Below, piece by piece: positions 8,781-17,197 of a stretch of DNA of 64,000 bases. The stretch is from Phreatobacter stygius (lineage in GTDB: Bacteria; Pseudomonadota; Alphaproteobacteria; Rhizobiales; Phreatobacteraceae): the NCBI RefSeq assembly GCF_005144885.1, contig NZ_CP039690.1:1116001-1180000 (forward strand), given 5' to 3'. Numbering within the stretch: the stretch's first letter is position 1; every line of letters starts with the position of its first letter. The position numbers and the translations under genes are program-made. Below the pieces are notes generated by a model that saw only the letters and a list, made by a program, of their open reading frames with translations, had not been told where the DNA came from and did no database searches.

Positions 8781-9880
8781 TTCGCCTTGCCGCGGCGCAA
8801 GCCGCCATCGACCGCATCAAGCGCGTCACGCCAGGCGGCCTCCTCGTCGACCGTTCCGGCGGACAGGCGCGCATCGCGCGCCGCCACCACGGCCTCGGCC
8901 ACCACGTCGATCGAGGCGTCGGTCGGCACCAGCCGAAGGCGCCCGTCGTCGAGCAGGCGCAGATAGGTCGGATGGTGATCGAACGCCCCAGCCGCGCGTG
9001 GCGCATTGACCACCACGGGCCGGCCGGAGGCCGCCGCCGCCAGAACGCTGGCGCGCCGCGAGGTCAATCCTTCGGCGAAGACATAAAGGAAGACATCGAC
9101 CTGATCGAACAGGGCGAACAGCTCGGCGTCATCGGCGACATAGCCGCTGACGACAACGCGGTCGGTGAGACCGAGGGCCTGGACCCGGGCGAAGAAGTCT
9201 TCCTCGACACGGTCGGCGCCCTTCACGAACGAGCCGATGAAGCCGACAAACGGCTCTTCGCCCCGGGCCTTCAAGCGCGCGGCGACATCGAGCACCAGGG
9301 TCGACTGTTTCTTTGGGTAGATCGAGCCGAAATGGCCGAGGATCAGCCGGCCCCGCGCCCGCTCTCCGACGAGCGCCAACGCCGTCGGGTGCGACGACGC
9401 AGGCGTCGATGCCGTCGCGGCCGGCCGCACGAGATTGGGCGGGATCGGCACGATGGCGCGCCGTCCGGTGGTAAGCCGCGACAGCGGGCTTGCGGCAAAT
9501 TGCCTGGAGACCTCAGGCGATGAGAACAGCACCGTGGTCGCCAGTGGCAAAAGCGGCGCATAGCTCGCCCGCCGTTTCCAATCGAGATCGGCCCATTCGT
9601 GCAGGATCACCACCACGTCGCGCCGCATGGCACGCGCCACGGTGGCGGCAAGCACCGGCTCGGCCAGTTTGGCCTTCCAGGCCACCACCGGCAGATTGAG
9701 CACCAGCGCGTCCGCCGCTTCGAGCGCCTGCCTCAGCCCGGCGATGCCACGGTCGAGCACATGCGTCGTGGCGCGATCGCCAGCGGTCGCCGCCAGGCGA
9801 CGGGCAAAGGCTTCGACGCCGCAGAGCGTCGTGGTGTCGGACGTGAGCACCAGCAGGCGCAGCCGGGAGGCCTCGATCAT
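8777..9880 (-). CDS. Glycosyltransferase family 4-like protein
   Basis: 367 residues with the GT-B fold outline of GT4 enzymes: an N-terminal domain opening with RLRLLVLTSDT and a C-terminal nucleotide-sugar domain with LILGHFGSIYPKKQ (about 190) and a phosphate-binding EGLTSRRASVLAAAASGRPVV region near 290. The usual E-x7-E of GT4 is blurred, so the donor-binding glutamates should be checked by alignment. No signal peptide; it probably works at the inner face of the membrane on a lipid-linked glycan. It is transcribed toward the GNAT gene, and its start overlaps the stop of the upstream GT2 gene by 4 bases, so the two glycosyltransferases form one translationally coupled unit. Confidence 0.82.
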   Translation of the reverse strand: MIEASRLRLLVLTSDTTTLCGVEAFARRLAATAGDRATTHVLDRGIAGLRQALEAADALVLNLPVVAWKAKLAEPVLAATVARAMRRDVVVILHEWADLDWKRRASYAPLLPLATTVLFSSPEVSRQFAASPLSRLTTGRRAIVPIPPNLVRPAATASTPASSHPTALALVGERARGRLILGHFGSIYPKKQSTLVLDVAARLKARGEEPFVGFIGSFVKGADRVEEDFFARVQALGLTDRVVVSGYVADDAELFALFDQVDVFLYVFAEGLTSRRASVLAAAASGRPVVVNAPRAAGAFDHHPTYLRLLDDGRLRLVPTDASIDVVAEAVVAARDARLSAGTVDEEAAWRDALDAVDGGLRRGKAN

Positions 9881-10809
9881 GGCGACGGCATGCTTTCAGC
9901 GCGATAGGGCTCCGGCTCCTGGCCGAATATCCCGCCGATCCGGCCGGCGGCGACGGCCAGCGGATGGACCGCGATCAGCGGATTGCCGGTCTTGACGAAG
10001 GCGCCGACGGCACGCCCGAGGGCCAAAGGCAGAATGGCCAGATCCTTGGCCAGGATGCGCAGCAGGCCGCCGGCGCCCGGCGCGTTCTTGCGGTCGACGG
10101 CCCGGTTGATCGCTCCGATCCTGAGGCCTCTCTTGAGGATCCAGCCGACCTTGGCGCGCTGGGCCGGAACCGTCTCGGTGATCTCGGCCTCCGCCGCCCA
10201 ATAGGATTTGAAGCCGGCTTTGCGGCAGCGCGTGAAGAAATCCATGTCGCCGCCGCCGAGGAAATTGAAGCGGGGATCGAAGGCCGGGCGGCCGAGCCGG
10301 TCGAACACCCGACGCCGCATCAGGCAATTGCCGCTGCCATAGATCATGTCGACCGGACCGCTGGTGTCATAGGCCGGCCAGAACACCGGATGGCGCGCCA
10401 TCAGGGCCGGTGCAGCCGCTGCGAAGCGCGGCACGACCGGCCCGCCGACGACATCGGCATTCTCACGTTCGGCCGTCGCCACCATGGCGTCGAGCCATCC
10501 GGGCGACGCCACCTCGTCGTCATCGATCATCAGGACATATTCGGCCTGCGGGAAAGCCTCGAGCGCGGTTGCAAAGCCGGCATTGATCGCGTGGACATTG
10601 CCCTGCGAGCGTTCGACGACGCAGAGCCCGTGAATATCGCCCGTCTCGAGCGCGGCCCGCGCGACTGCCGCGCCGGCGAGGCCGGTCGCGTCATTCTCGA
10701 CCACCACGACGGCAAAAGGCACCGACGCCGTCTGCAGGCGGAGCGAGGCAAGGGTTGCCGCCAGCATGGCTGGCCTGCGGAACGTCGGGACGACAATCAC
10801 TGCACGCAT
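9877..10809 (-). CDS. Glycosyltransferase family 2
   Basis: GT-A glycosyltransferase of 310 residues. It opens directly with the family strand MRAVIVVPTFRRP, has the metal/nucleotide-binding DDD in MIDDDEVASPGW near residue 115, and GGGDMDFFTRC near 205, which fits the acceptor loop and catalytic acid. I chose ATG 10809 because the upstream in-frame extension to 10899 has AT-rich third positions unlike the gene and adds nothing homologous; no strong ribosome site decides it. It should add a sugar to the lipid-linked repeat unit of the polymer. The downstream GT4 gene overlaps it by 4 bases. Acceptor and donor are not predictable. Confidence 0.87.
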   Translation of the reverse strand: MRAVIVVPTFRRPAMLAATLASLRLQTASVPFAVVVVENDATGLAGAAVARAALETGDIHGLCVVERSQGNVHAINAGFATALEAFPQAEYVLMIDDDEVASPGWLDAMVATAERENADVVGGPVVPRFAAAAPALMARHPVFWPAYDTSGPVDMIYGSGNCLMRRRVFDRLGRPAFDPRFNFLGGGDMDFFTRCRKAGFKSYWAAEAEITETVPAQRAKVGWILKRGLRIGAINRAVDRKNAPGAGGLLRILAKDLAILPLALGRAVGAFVKTGNPLIAVHPLAVAAGRIGGIFGQEPEPYRAESMPSP

Positions 10810-11110
10810 CGCTAGTCGGTCCAGAGCTCGGCTCGACGCGAGTTCCCGACTCGATGCAACTAGAGGCTTCGACATCGTCTCGCCCGGGGACAAATCCATG
10901 GTCGGGGTCTCGTTCTAGGTCAAGAATGCGGCGCGACGGCCGGCAGGACAAGACGAGAGCAAGACTGAAGCCGTGGCCTTGCGCTTGCTTACATTTGGAT
11001 GAACGGCACGAACACCGGCGACCCATCCCGGCGTGGGACGCATAGCATGGCGCGGCCGACCGCGTATCGGACCGAGGCTGAGATCATGGCACGCGATCGA
11101 GGAGGCATTG
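10810..11110. other. Divergent intergenic region between GT2 and deacetylase genes
   Basis: About 300 bases between two genes that point away from each other, so it must hold both promoters unless the GT2 gene starts at 10899. I see no convincing sigma-factor hexamers, long inverted repeat or RNA structure. The stretch near 11060-11105 ends in the deacetylase ribosome-binding site. Confidence 0.5.
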
Positions 11111-11959
11111 ATGAGCGACAGCGGTAATGCTTCGCCGACGCCGATGGCCCGACCGGTGGCTTGCCAGTGCTCGCCGTCTGCCGGTCCGGCCGCCAACAGC
11201 AATGGCGACGCGATCATCGATCGCTTCGGTGCGCGGCTCGACCATGCGCTCGCCAAACGCCTGCCGGTCAGATCCGTCCCTCTGCGCAATGAACGGCCGA
11301 TCGTATCGTTCACCTTCGACGACTTTCCGGCCTCCGCGCATGAGGTCGGCGCCGGCCTGCTCGAAGCCTGCGGCGTGCGCGGCACCTATTTCACCTGCAC
11401 CGGCCTGCTCGGCGGGATCAATCCGCTCTGGACGGTGGCCGGCCCGGACGCCGTCATCGATCTTCATGCCCGTGGTCACGAGATCGGCCTGCATACCCAC
11501 TCGCACCGCGCGGTGTTCAACATGACACGCGGTGAGTTCGAGGCCGACCTGGCAGCCAATCGAGCGGCCTTGCGCCGGCTCATCCCAGGCCTCACCCGCG
11601 AGACCTTTGCTTACCCCTATGGCTTTGCCGGCTACGCACGTAAACGCCAATTGAGCCGGCTGGCGCGAGCAAGCCGCTCGGTGCTGCCGGGGGTCAATGC
11701 GGGTCAATTGGATCCGGATTTCATCAAGGCCGTCGAACTGATCGATTGCGGCCTGACCGTGCCGGCGCTCGAGCAGCTGCTCGACGAGGTCGTGGCGCGC
11801 CAGGGCTGGCTGGTGTTCCTGACCCACGACATTGCGCCGGAACCGACCAAGTTCGGCGCTTCGCCGAAGCTCATGAATGCGGCGCTCGAAGGCGCTCTCC
11901 GGCGCCAGGTCGATATCCTGCCGATGCGCGAAGCGCTCGACCGGATCGGCGTCGCCTGA
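11111..11959 (+). CDS. Polysaccharide deacetylase family protein (CE4/NodB-like)
   Basis: 282 residues with a NodB homology domain that removes N- or O-acetyl groups from glycans. The metal-binding pieces are FTFDDFP (D70, D71) and HTHSHR (H128, H132), followed by a PYGFAGYARK segment and a late LTHDI histidine motif. I chose ATG 11111 because GAGGAGG lies at 11099-11105; the longer open frame from 11033 has no such site. There is no clear signal peptide, suggesting a cytoplasmic or membrane-associated target rather than finished extracellular polymer. It lies between the glycosyltransferases and the chain-length gene, so it probably tailors the same polysaccharide. It could equally act in another acetylated-sugar pathway. 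Confidence 0.88.
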   Translation: MSDSGNASPTPMARPVACQCSPSAGPAANSNGDAIIDRFGARLDHALAKRLPVRSVPLRNERPIVSFTFDDFPASAHEVGAGLLEACGVRGTYFTCTGLLGGINPLWTVAGPDAVIDLHARGHEIGLHTHSHRAVFNMTRGEFEADLAANRAALRRLIPGLTRETFAYPYGFAGYARKRQLSRLARASRSVLPGVNAGQLDPDFIKAVELIDCGLTVPALEQLLDEVVARQGWLVFLTHDIAPEPTKFGASPKLMNAALEGALRRQVDILPMREALDRIGVA

Positions 11960-12049
11960 TCCCGACCCGGACGCCGTCCACCCCCTCGCCTCGAACCCGC
12001 AGATGACCCGGCGCCGAACAGATCGTGCTGGCCTCGTCCTTGCGCTGTC

Positions 12050-12075
12050 GGAACACAGGCAAATATATGTGTTCC
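12050..12075. promoter_or_regulatory. Perfect 8-bp inverted repeat upstream of wzz/gumC-like gene
   Basis: GGAACACA (12050-12057) and TGTGTTCC (12068-12075) are exact inverted copies separated by ten AT-rich bases, ending 51 bases before the ATG at 12127. The layout is that of an operator for a dimeric regulator. A hairpin-forming role is less likely because no T-run follows. Confidence 0.5.
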
Positions 12076-12126
12076 AATTCGGGACGTTGTTAACGGTTCG
12101 TTCCGGATCGGCAGGAGAGGCAAGTC

Positions 12127-13617
12127 ATGTATGACGACGATCGGGCCGAGCCCATCGCGCCGCGTTCCGCGCAACAGCCGAGCGGCAAGGGGCCGTTCGG
12201 ACTGGACATTATCGGCGCGCTTCGGCGCTACTGGATCCTGATCGCCGTGCTCGGGCCGCTGTTTGCCTTTGGCGCTTACGTCGCCTCGCAATTCGCCACG
12301 CCGCGCTTCATGGCGACCGCCCAGATCTATATCGACCCGCGTGGCCTGCAGGTGCTCGACAACGACCCGACCGCGCGCCAGCAGGACTCCAATGCGGCGA
12401 TCAATTTCGTCGAAAGCCAGGTGCGCATCATCACGTCGCAGAGCGTGCTGGCCCGCGTCGTCGACGGCGAGCGGCTGATCGAAGACCCGGAATTCGGTGC
12501 CAGCACCGGCGGCTCGCCCTGGGCGGTCACCTTGCTGAAGAGCCTTGGATTGCGGCGCGAGCCCATCCAGGAAAGCCTCGAAGGGCGTGAGCAGATCGCG
12601 CTTGCCGCGCTCTATGACCGGGTCATCGTCCGTCGACCCGAGCGCACTTTTGTCATCGAGGTCACCGCCCGCGCCGCGACCGGCGAGAAGGCGGCGCAGA
12701 TCGCCAACGCGGTCGCCCATGCCTATATCGACTCGCAGACGGCGGCGCGCTCCGACGCCGCCCGGCGCGCTACCCTGTCGCTGACCAACCGGCTCGACGA
12801 ATTGCGCGACCGCGTCCGCGTCGCCGAAGAGAAGGTCGAGGATTTCCGCCGCCGCAACGGCCTGGTCGGAACCCGCACCCAGCTCGTCAGCGAACAGCAA
12901 TTGACCGATACCAACACCGCGCTCAGCCAGGCTCAGGCGCGGGTCGGCGAGGCCCAGGCGCGCAACGACCAGATCCAGCAGGCGCTGCGCAGCGCCAGCC
13001 AGGCCAGCGCGCTGCCCGAGGCCGTCGTATCACCAACCATCGCGGCGTTGCGCGGCCAGCAGGCCGAGGCGCGACGCCGACTCGCCGACGCCTCGACCGA
13101 GTTCGGCCCGCGCCATCCGAGCGTCCGCAACGCCCAGGCCCAGGTTGCCGATCTCGCGCGCGGCATCGCCGAGGAGCTCGGCCGCATCGCCCAGTCGGCG
13201 CGCGCCGATCTCGAGCGTGCCAAGGCGGCCGAAATCGCCCAGCGCCGCATTGTCGAACAGCTCAGCAACCAAGCCTCCAATGCCGGCCAGGCCTTCGTCC
13301 AGCTGCGCGAATTGCAACGCGAGGTCGACGTCAACCGCAACCTCCTGAACGCCTTCCTCAGCCGCTCGCGCGAGACCAGCGAGCTGGAGCGGATCGACAC
13401 CAGCAACGCGCGTATCATCACCGTGGCCCAGCCGCCGCGCAACCGCACCTTCCCGCCCCGTGGCGTCATCGTCGCCGCAGCCGGTTTCGTCGGCGGCATC
13501 GGCACCGGCGCCGCACTTGCCCTGCTTCTGGCCCTGATCTTTCCCGGATCGGTGCCGCCGGCCACGCCGCGCATGACCAGGGCTGCCCGCCAGCCGGTCG
13601 CCCGGCTGGTCCATTGA
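12127..13617 (+). CDS. Wzz/GumC/ExoP-like chain-length determinant protein without kinase domain
   Basis: 496-residue polysaccharide co-polymerase of the inner membrane. It has an N-terminal membrane helix around 35-55 (ALRRYWILIAVLGPLFAFGAY), a Wzz domain with RFMATAQIYIDPRGLQVLDN, a long periplasmic coiled-coil from about 190 to 400 rich in Ala, Gln and Arg, the PPRNRTFPPRGV motif before the second helix, and that helix near 440-465. The chain stops about 25 residues later, so the cytoplasmic BY-kinase domain of ExoP-type proteins is missing; no kinase gene is in the window. The ribosome site AGGAGAGG sits just before ATG 12127. It would set polymer length together with a Wzy polymerase that I do not see here. 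Confidence 0.9.
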   Translation: MYDDDRAEPIAPRSAQQPSGKGPFGLDIIGALRRYWILIAVLGPLFAFGAYVASQFATPRFMATAQIYIDPRGLQVLDNDPTARQQDSNAAINFVESQVRIITSQSVLARVVDGERLIEDPEFGASTGGSPWAVTLLKSLGLRREPIQESLEGREQIALAALYDRVIVRRPERTFVIEVTARAATGEKAAQIANAVAHAYIDSQTAARSDAARRATLSLTNRLDELRDRVRVAEEKVEDFRRRNGLVGTRTQLVSEQQLTDTNTALSQAQARVGEAQARNDQIQQALRSASQASALPEAVVSPTIAALRGQQAEARRRLADASTEFGPRHPSVRNAQAQVADLARGIAEELGRIAQSARADLERAKAAEIAQRRIVEQLSNQASNAGQAFVQLRELQREVDVNRNLLNAFLSRSRETSELERIDTSNARIITVAQPPRNRTFPPRGVIVAAAGFVGGIGTGAALALLLALIFPGSVPPATPRMTRAARQPVARLVH

Positions 13618-13621
13618 GCGG

Positions 13622-14410
13622 ATGACAGGCATGCCCGACAACTTCGACACCAGCTTCCGGACGCTACCGACGGTCACCATCGGCGGCTTGCCGATCACCG
13701 TCCTCGATCGCGACCAGACCGCCGACTGGATGATCCGTGCGGCCCGCGAGCATCCGCGCGGCGGGCGGCCGCTCTACCTGACCTCGGCCAATGGCGAGGT
13801 GATCGCCCGTGCCGCCGCCGACCGGGAAATCGCCGCCCTGATGCTGGCGGCCGACCAGATCGTCGCGGACGGACAGCCGATGGTCATCGCCTCGCGATTT
13901 CTGTGCCGGCAGCCCTTGCCCGAACGTGTCGGGACAACCGATCTGTTCCACGACGTCGCGGCGCGTGCCGTCAAGGCCGGCGCGTCATTCTATTTGCTCG
14001 GCGCGACCCAGGACGAGAATGCCCGGGCGGTCGCGCGGGTCCGCCAGCTCTATCCCGGCCTCGACATTGTCGGCCACAGCCACGGCTTTCACACTGGCGC
14101 CGCGCTCGACGCCAAGCTCGCCGAGATCAACCAGTTGGCGCCGGATATCCTGTGGCTCGCCATGGGCGTGCCCCACGAGCAGCGTTTCGTCCGCGACCAT
14201 GCCGGCAAGCTCGGCAAGGTCGGCATGATCAAGACATCAGGCGGCCTGTTCAATTTCCTTTCCGGCACCAATCGCCGCGCGCCCGACTGGATGCAGGCGG
14301 CGGGCCTCGAATGGGCCTATCGCATCTGGCTGGAACCGCGCCGGCTGTTCTGGCGCTATGCCATCACCAATCCGAAGGCGATCTATCTGATGGCGACCCG
14401 CTCGGCCTGA
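13622..14410 (+). CDS. WecB/TagA/CpsF family glycosyltransferase (GT26)
   Basis: 262-residue glycosyltransferase that usually adds an N-acetylmannosamine(uronate) or related sugar to an undecaprenyl-linked acceptor. Family landmarks are LYLTSANGEVIARA near residue 48, ADGQPMVIASR near 80, FYLLGATQDENARAV near 122, LWLAMGVPHEQRFV near 177 and GGLFNFLSG with RRAPDWMQAAGLEWAYRIWLEP near 205-235. It follows the chain-length gene by 4 bases and probably shares its transcript. A second in-frame ATG at 13631 is possible. The membrane-facing C-terminal part is intact. The exact donor cannot be read from sequence. Confidence 0.9.
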   Translation: MTGMPDNFDTSFRTLPTVTIGGLPITVLDRDQTADWMIRAAREHPRGGRPLYLTSANGEVIARAAADREIAALMLAADQIVADGQPMVIASRFLCRQPLPERVGTTDLFHDVAARAVKAGASFYLLGATQDENARAVARVRQLYPGLDIVGHSHGFHTGAALDAKLAEINQLAPDILWLAMGVPHEQRFVRDHAGKLGKVGMIKTSGGLFNFLSGTNRRAPDWMQAAGLEWAYRIWLEPRRLFWRYAITNPKAIYLMATRSA

Positions 14411-14511
14411 CCGATAGCCGGCATCGCGATCAGCCCGACGCGCCATTTGACAGGCCCCCGGCGCTTCACCAATGGTCGAAGCCTTGAGAAGACGAGAGCG
14501 GCCAGCCGACC

Positions 14512-15705
14512 ATGCATCCTGGAATTGCCCCCGGAATAGGGATCGTCGAGCCGTCGCCTGTCATGCTGCCAGCCTTTTCCGACACGCGGCGCGAACCGAC
14601 ACGGCCGGCGGCGTATCGCGATGCCGAGTTCGACGCGAAATATGATGCCGAGACCTTGTTCTATGACGCATTCCGGGACGCCGATACGCGTATCGTGCTG
14701 GTCGGGCCGCCATTCCTGAATCTGCAGCCGGCGCTCGCCGTGATGACGCTGACGGCAAGGCCTTCGGGCGTCGCCTGCCGGTTCGAAATCCGCGAGCTGG
14801 ATCGCCACGGCCAGATCCATGTCGAGGCACCCGACGGGACCACCAGCCTGACGCTCAGCGCCGCATTCGGCACGACCGAGATCACGGTCAATCCGAGCGA
14901 GGTCGATCTGTTCGCCGGCCGCCGCGTCATGTTCACCCAGTCGAAGAACAATCACCTGGCCTGGATCCAGGACTGGGTCCGGTTCTCACGCGACATTCAC
15001 GGCGCCGATGCCGTGCTGATCTATGACAATGGCTCGACCGACTATTCGCTCCGCGCCCTGGCGGAAGCCATCGGCGCGCTCGACGGCATCGCGGTTGCCC
15101 GTATCGTGTCCTGGCCCTTCAAATTCGGCCCTCAGGGCCTCGATGCCAAGCGCTTCTGGGATTCCGACTACGGCCAGCACGGCGTCTGGGAGCATGGCCG
15201 GCGCCGGTTCCTGGCGGCCGCGGCCAGCGTCCAGTGTTCCGACGTCGACGAAATGATCCTGTCGATCGACGGCCGCAGCATCTTCGAGGCAGCCGAAAGC
15301 GCGCGCTTCGGCGTCTGCCGTTATTATGGCCGCTGGGTGCTCGGCATCGAAGGCCGGGAGCCGGCGCCGGACAAGCCCGGCAAGCGCCATCGCGACTACC
15401 GGATCGTGCGGCGCGAACGGCCGCAGAGGCGCCTTGGCCTGATCACCATCGACGGCGATCGCTGCCCGCCGAAATGGACCATCGTGCCGTCGAAATGTCC
15501 GCCCGACGCGCAGTGGCGCATTCATGTCATTGGCGGCCATGCCGCCTCGCGCCTGACCACCCGGCAGTTCTCCTACCGGCACTTCCGGGAGATCAGCGAC
15601 AGCTGGAAATATGCGCGCACCGGCCGCGAGGCCTTCGATCCGACACGGCATGAGGAGGATCCGCTGCTGGCCGACCATTTGGCTCGCGTCCGCTGGGACG
15701 TCTAG
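14512..15705 (+). CDS. Glycosyltransferase-like protein (GT-A fold, GT92-like) of unassigned specificity
   Basis: 397-residue protein I cannot place firmly. The central part reads like a GT-A enzyme: KNNHLAWIQDWVRF near 145, then VLIYDNGSTDYS near 168 and a D-x-D-like CSDVDEMIL near 243, the pattern of GT92/DUF23-type glycosyltransferases acting on glycans. The N-terminal 130 residues (an acidic, beta-rich stretch with ALAVMTLTARPSG) have no obvious match and may be a separate substrate or carbohydrate-binding domain. No signal peptide or membrane helix is seen. The start is uncertain: ATG 14512 is the longest, and ATG 14563 would drop 17 residues. Its position among polysaccharide genes supports a glycosyltransferase role. 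Confidence 0.6.
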   Translation: MHPGIAPGIGIVEPSPVMLPAFSDTRREPTRPAAYRDAEFDAKYDAETLFYDAFRDADTRIVLVGPPFLNLQPALAVMTLTARPSGVACRFEIRELDRHGQIHVEAPDGTTSLTLSAAFGTTEITVNPSEVDLFAGRRVMFTQSKNNHLAWIQDWVRFSRDIHGADAVLIYDNGSTDYSLRALAEAIGALDGIAVARIVSWPFKFGPQGLDAKRFWDSDYGQHGVWEHGRRRFLAAAASVQCSDVDEMILSIDGRSIFEAAESARFGVCRYYGRWVLGIEGREPAPDKPGKRHRDYRIVRRERPQRRLGLITIDGDRCPPKWTIVPSKCPPDAQWRIHVIGGHAASRLTTRQFSYRHFREISDSWKYARTGREAFDPTRHEEDPLLADHLARVRWDV

Positions 15706-15760
15706 CCGGAATTTCCCACGCGACCTAGGGCCGATCAGCGAAGACGCGGCGTGGGCGGCC

Positions 15761-17197
15761 TCAGGCTTCGCCCCTGCGTTGCCTGAGATAGGCGATCCGG
15801 CCGACCAGCGCGCTGCGCACCCCGGCAAGATCGATCGCCAGCGCCACCACGCCATAGATGGCAATGCCGGTCGCGATGCTGGCGGCAAGCCCGATGATGC
15901 TGTCCTCGGGATCGCTCCATTCGATCAGCGCGGTGGGCACCGCCATGACCACCACGGCCGCCACCACCTTGACGATCGGCCGCCAGGCAAAAGGCAAAGG
16001 ATGGGCCTGCCGCGACAAGAGATAACCGACCACCACGCCGGCCGCCTCGGCGAGCACCAGCGAGAAGGCCGCACCCGCCAGGCCGAAGCGGCCAACCAGC
16101 AGCAGCATGGCCAGGACGTTGACGATCAGGATCGCCGTGCCATGGGCCACCATCAGCTTCGGCTTCTTGGCGAGGTGGAAGCTGACCTGGACGAATTGCT
16201 GCGAGATGGTCTGGAACAGCCAGGCGAACACCAGGATCGGGATCAGGCTTGCCGCGGTTGCGCGAAATTCCGGCCCGAGGATCAGGGCGGCAAGATGTGG
16301 TGCGACAATGGCCAGGCCGACGACCGCCGGCATGACCACCGCGAGCAACAGTTCGCCGCTCTTGGTCAGGTGCGCGTCGACAGCTGCCGGCCCGTCCTCG
16401 GCAAGCGACCGGATCGCCATCGGCACGACGGCCGAGGCGACCGAGAGGGCCGGAAACAGGATGATCTGGCGGGTCAGATCCGCCGCCGCGCCATAGATGC
16501 CCGCGGCATGGTCGCCGAGCAGATAGGCGACCAGCAGCCGGTCGAGCGCCGAATGAAGTGCGAAGACGCCGCCGGACAGCGCCATCGGCACGCCGAAGCG
16601 CAACATCTCGGCGAAGACCTCGCGGTTGAAGGGTTTGAGCGGCGCGCGCCAGACCGTTCTGGAAAAGCACAGCGAGGTGATCAGATAGGCGCCGGCGACC
16701 CCGGCGACCAGGCCGAGACCGCCATAGCCGAGATGGACCAGCAACAGCGACAGACCAATGGTCATGATCGCGCGGAAAATGGTTGCGCGCATATAGGCGC
16801 CCGACTGCTGGCGCGCCCGCAGGATTTCCTGGCCAAGCTCGAACAGGCCGAGCGCCAGTGCCAGGGCGATGGCCGCCGCCGCCCGCTCGATCGGCACCCC
16901 CACGCCATAAGCCGTGACCACAAAGGCAATGGGCGTCGACGCGACCGAAATGACATAGGCGGCCAGCGCGGTGAGCCGGATGTCGACCCCTCCGCCTTCC
17001 GACTGGAAGCGCAGCACCGACAGCCTGACCCAGGTGAACAGGAGCGCCGAGACGATGCCGGCAATGCTCATGCCGACGACATAAAAACCATATTCCGTCG
17101 GCGTCAGCAGACGGGTGAACAGGACGACCGACAGGAAGCCGAAAGCGGCCGACGTCCCATGCGCGATCATATAGGTCGAAGTCTGGCGGATCAGCAT
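15761..17197 (-). CDS. Oligosaccharide flippase family protein (Wzx-like)
   Basis: 478 residues with twelve or more hydrophobic helices, the MOP superfamily layout of Wzx O-unit/EPS flippases that move undecaprenyl-linked repeat units to the periplasm. It opens with MLIRQTSTYMIAHGTSAAFGFLSVVLF-type sequence (amphipathic start, then helix 1) and has ALHSALDRLLVAYLLGDHAAGIYGAAAD near 260, a common mid-protein segment in this family. Its ATG overlaps the stop of the upstream GH10 gene in a TGATG junction, so the flippase is translationally coupled to an endoglycanase. It completes a Wzx/Wzy-type system with the chain-length protein, although no Wzy polymerase is visible here. Confidence 0.88.
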   Translation of the reverse strand: MLIRQTSTYMIAHGTSAAFGFLSVVLFTRLLTPTEYGFYVVGMSIAGIVSALLFTWVRLSVLRFQSEGGGVDIRLTALAAYVISVASTPIAFVVTAYGVGVPIERAAAAIALALALGLFELGQEILRARQQSGAYMRATIFRAIMTIGLSLLLVHLGYGGLGLVAGVAGAYLITSLCFSRTVWRAPLKPFNREVFAEMLRFGVPMALSGGVFALHSALDRLLVAYLLGDHAAGIYGAAADLTRQIILFPALSVASAVVPMAIRSLAEDGPAAVDAHLTKSGELLLAVVMPAVVGLAIVAPHLAALILGPEFRATAASLIPILVFAWLFQTISQQFVQVSFHLAKKPKLMVAHGTAILIVNVLAMLLLVGRFGLAGAAFSLVLAEAAGVVVGYLLSRQAHPLPFAWRPIVKVVAAVVVMAVPTALIEWSDPEDSIIGLAASIATGIAIYGVVALAIDLAGVRSALVGRIAYLRQRRGEA

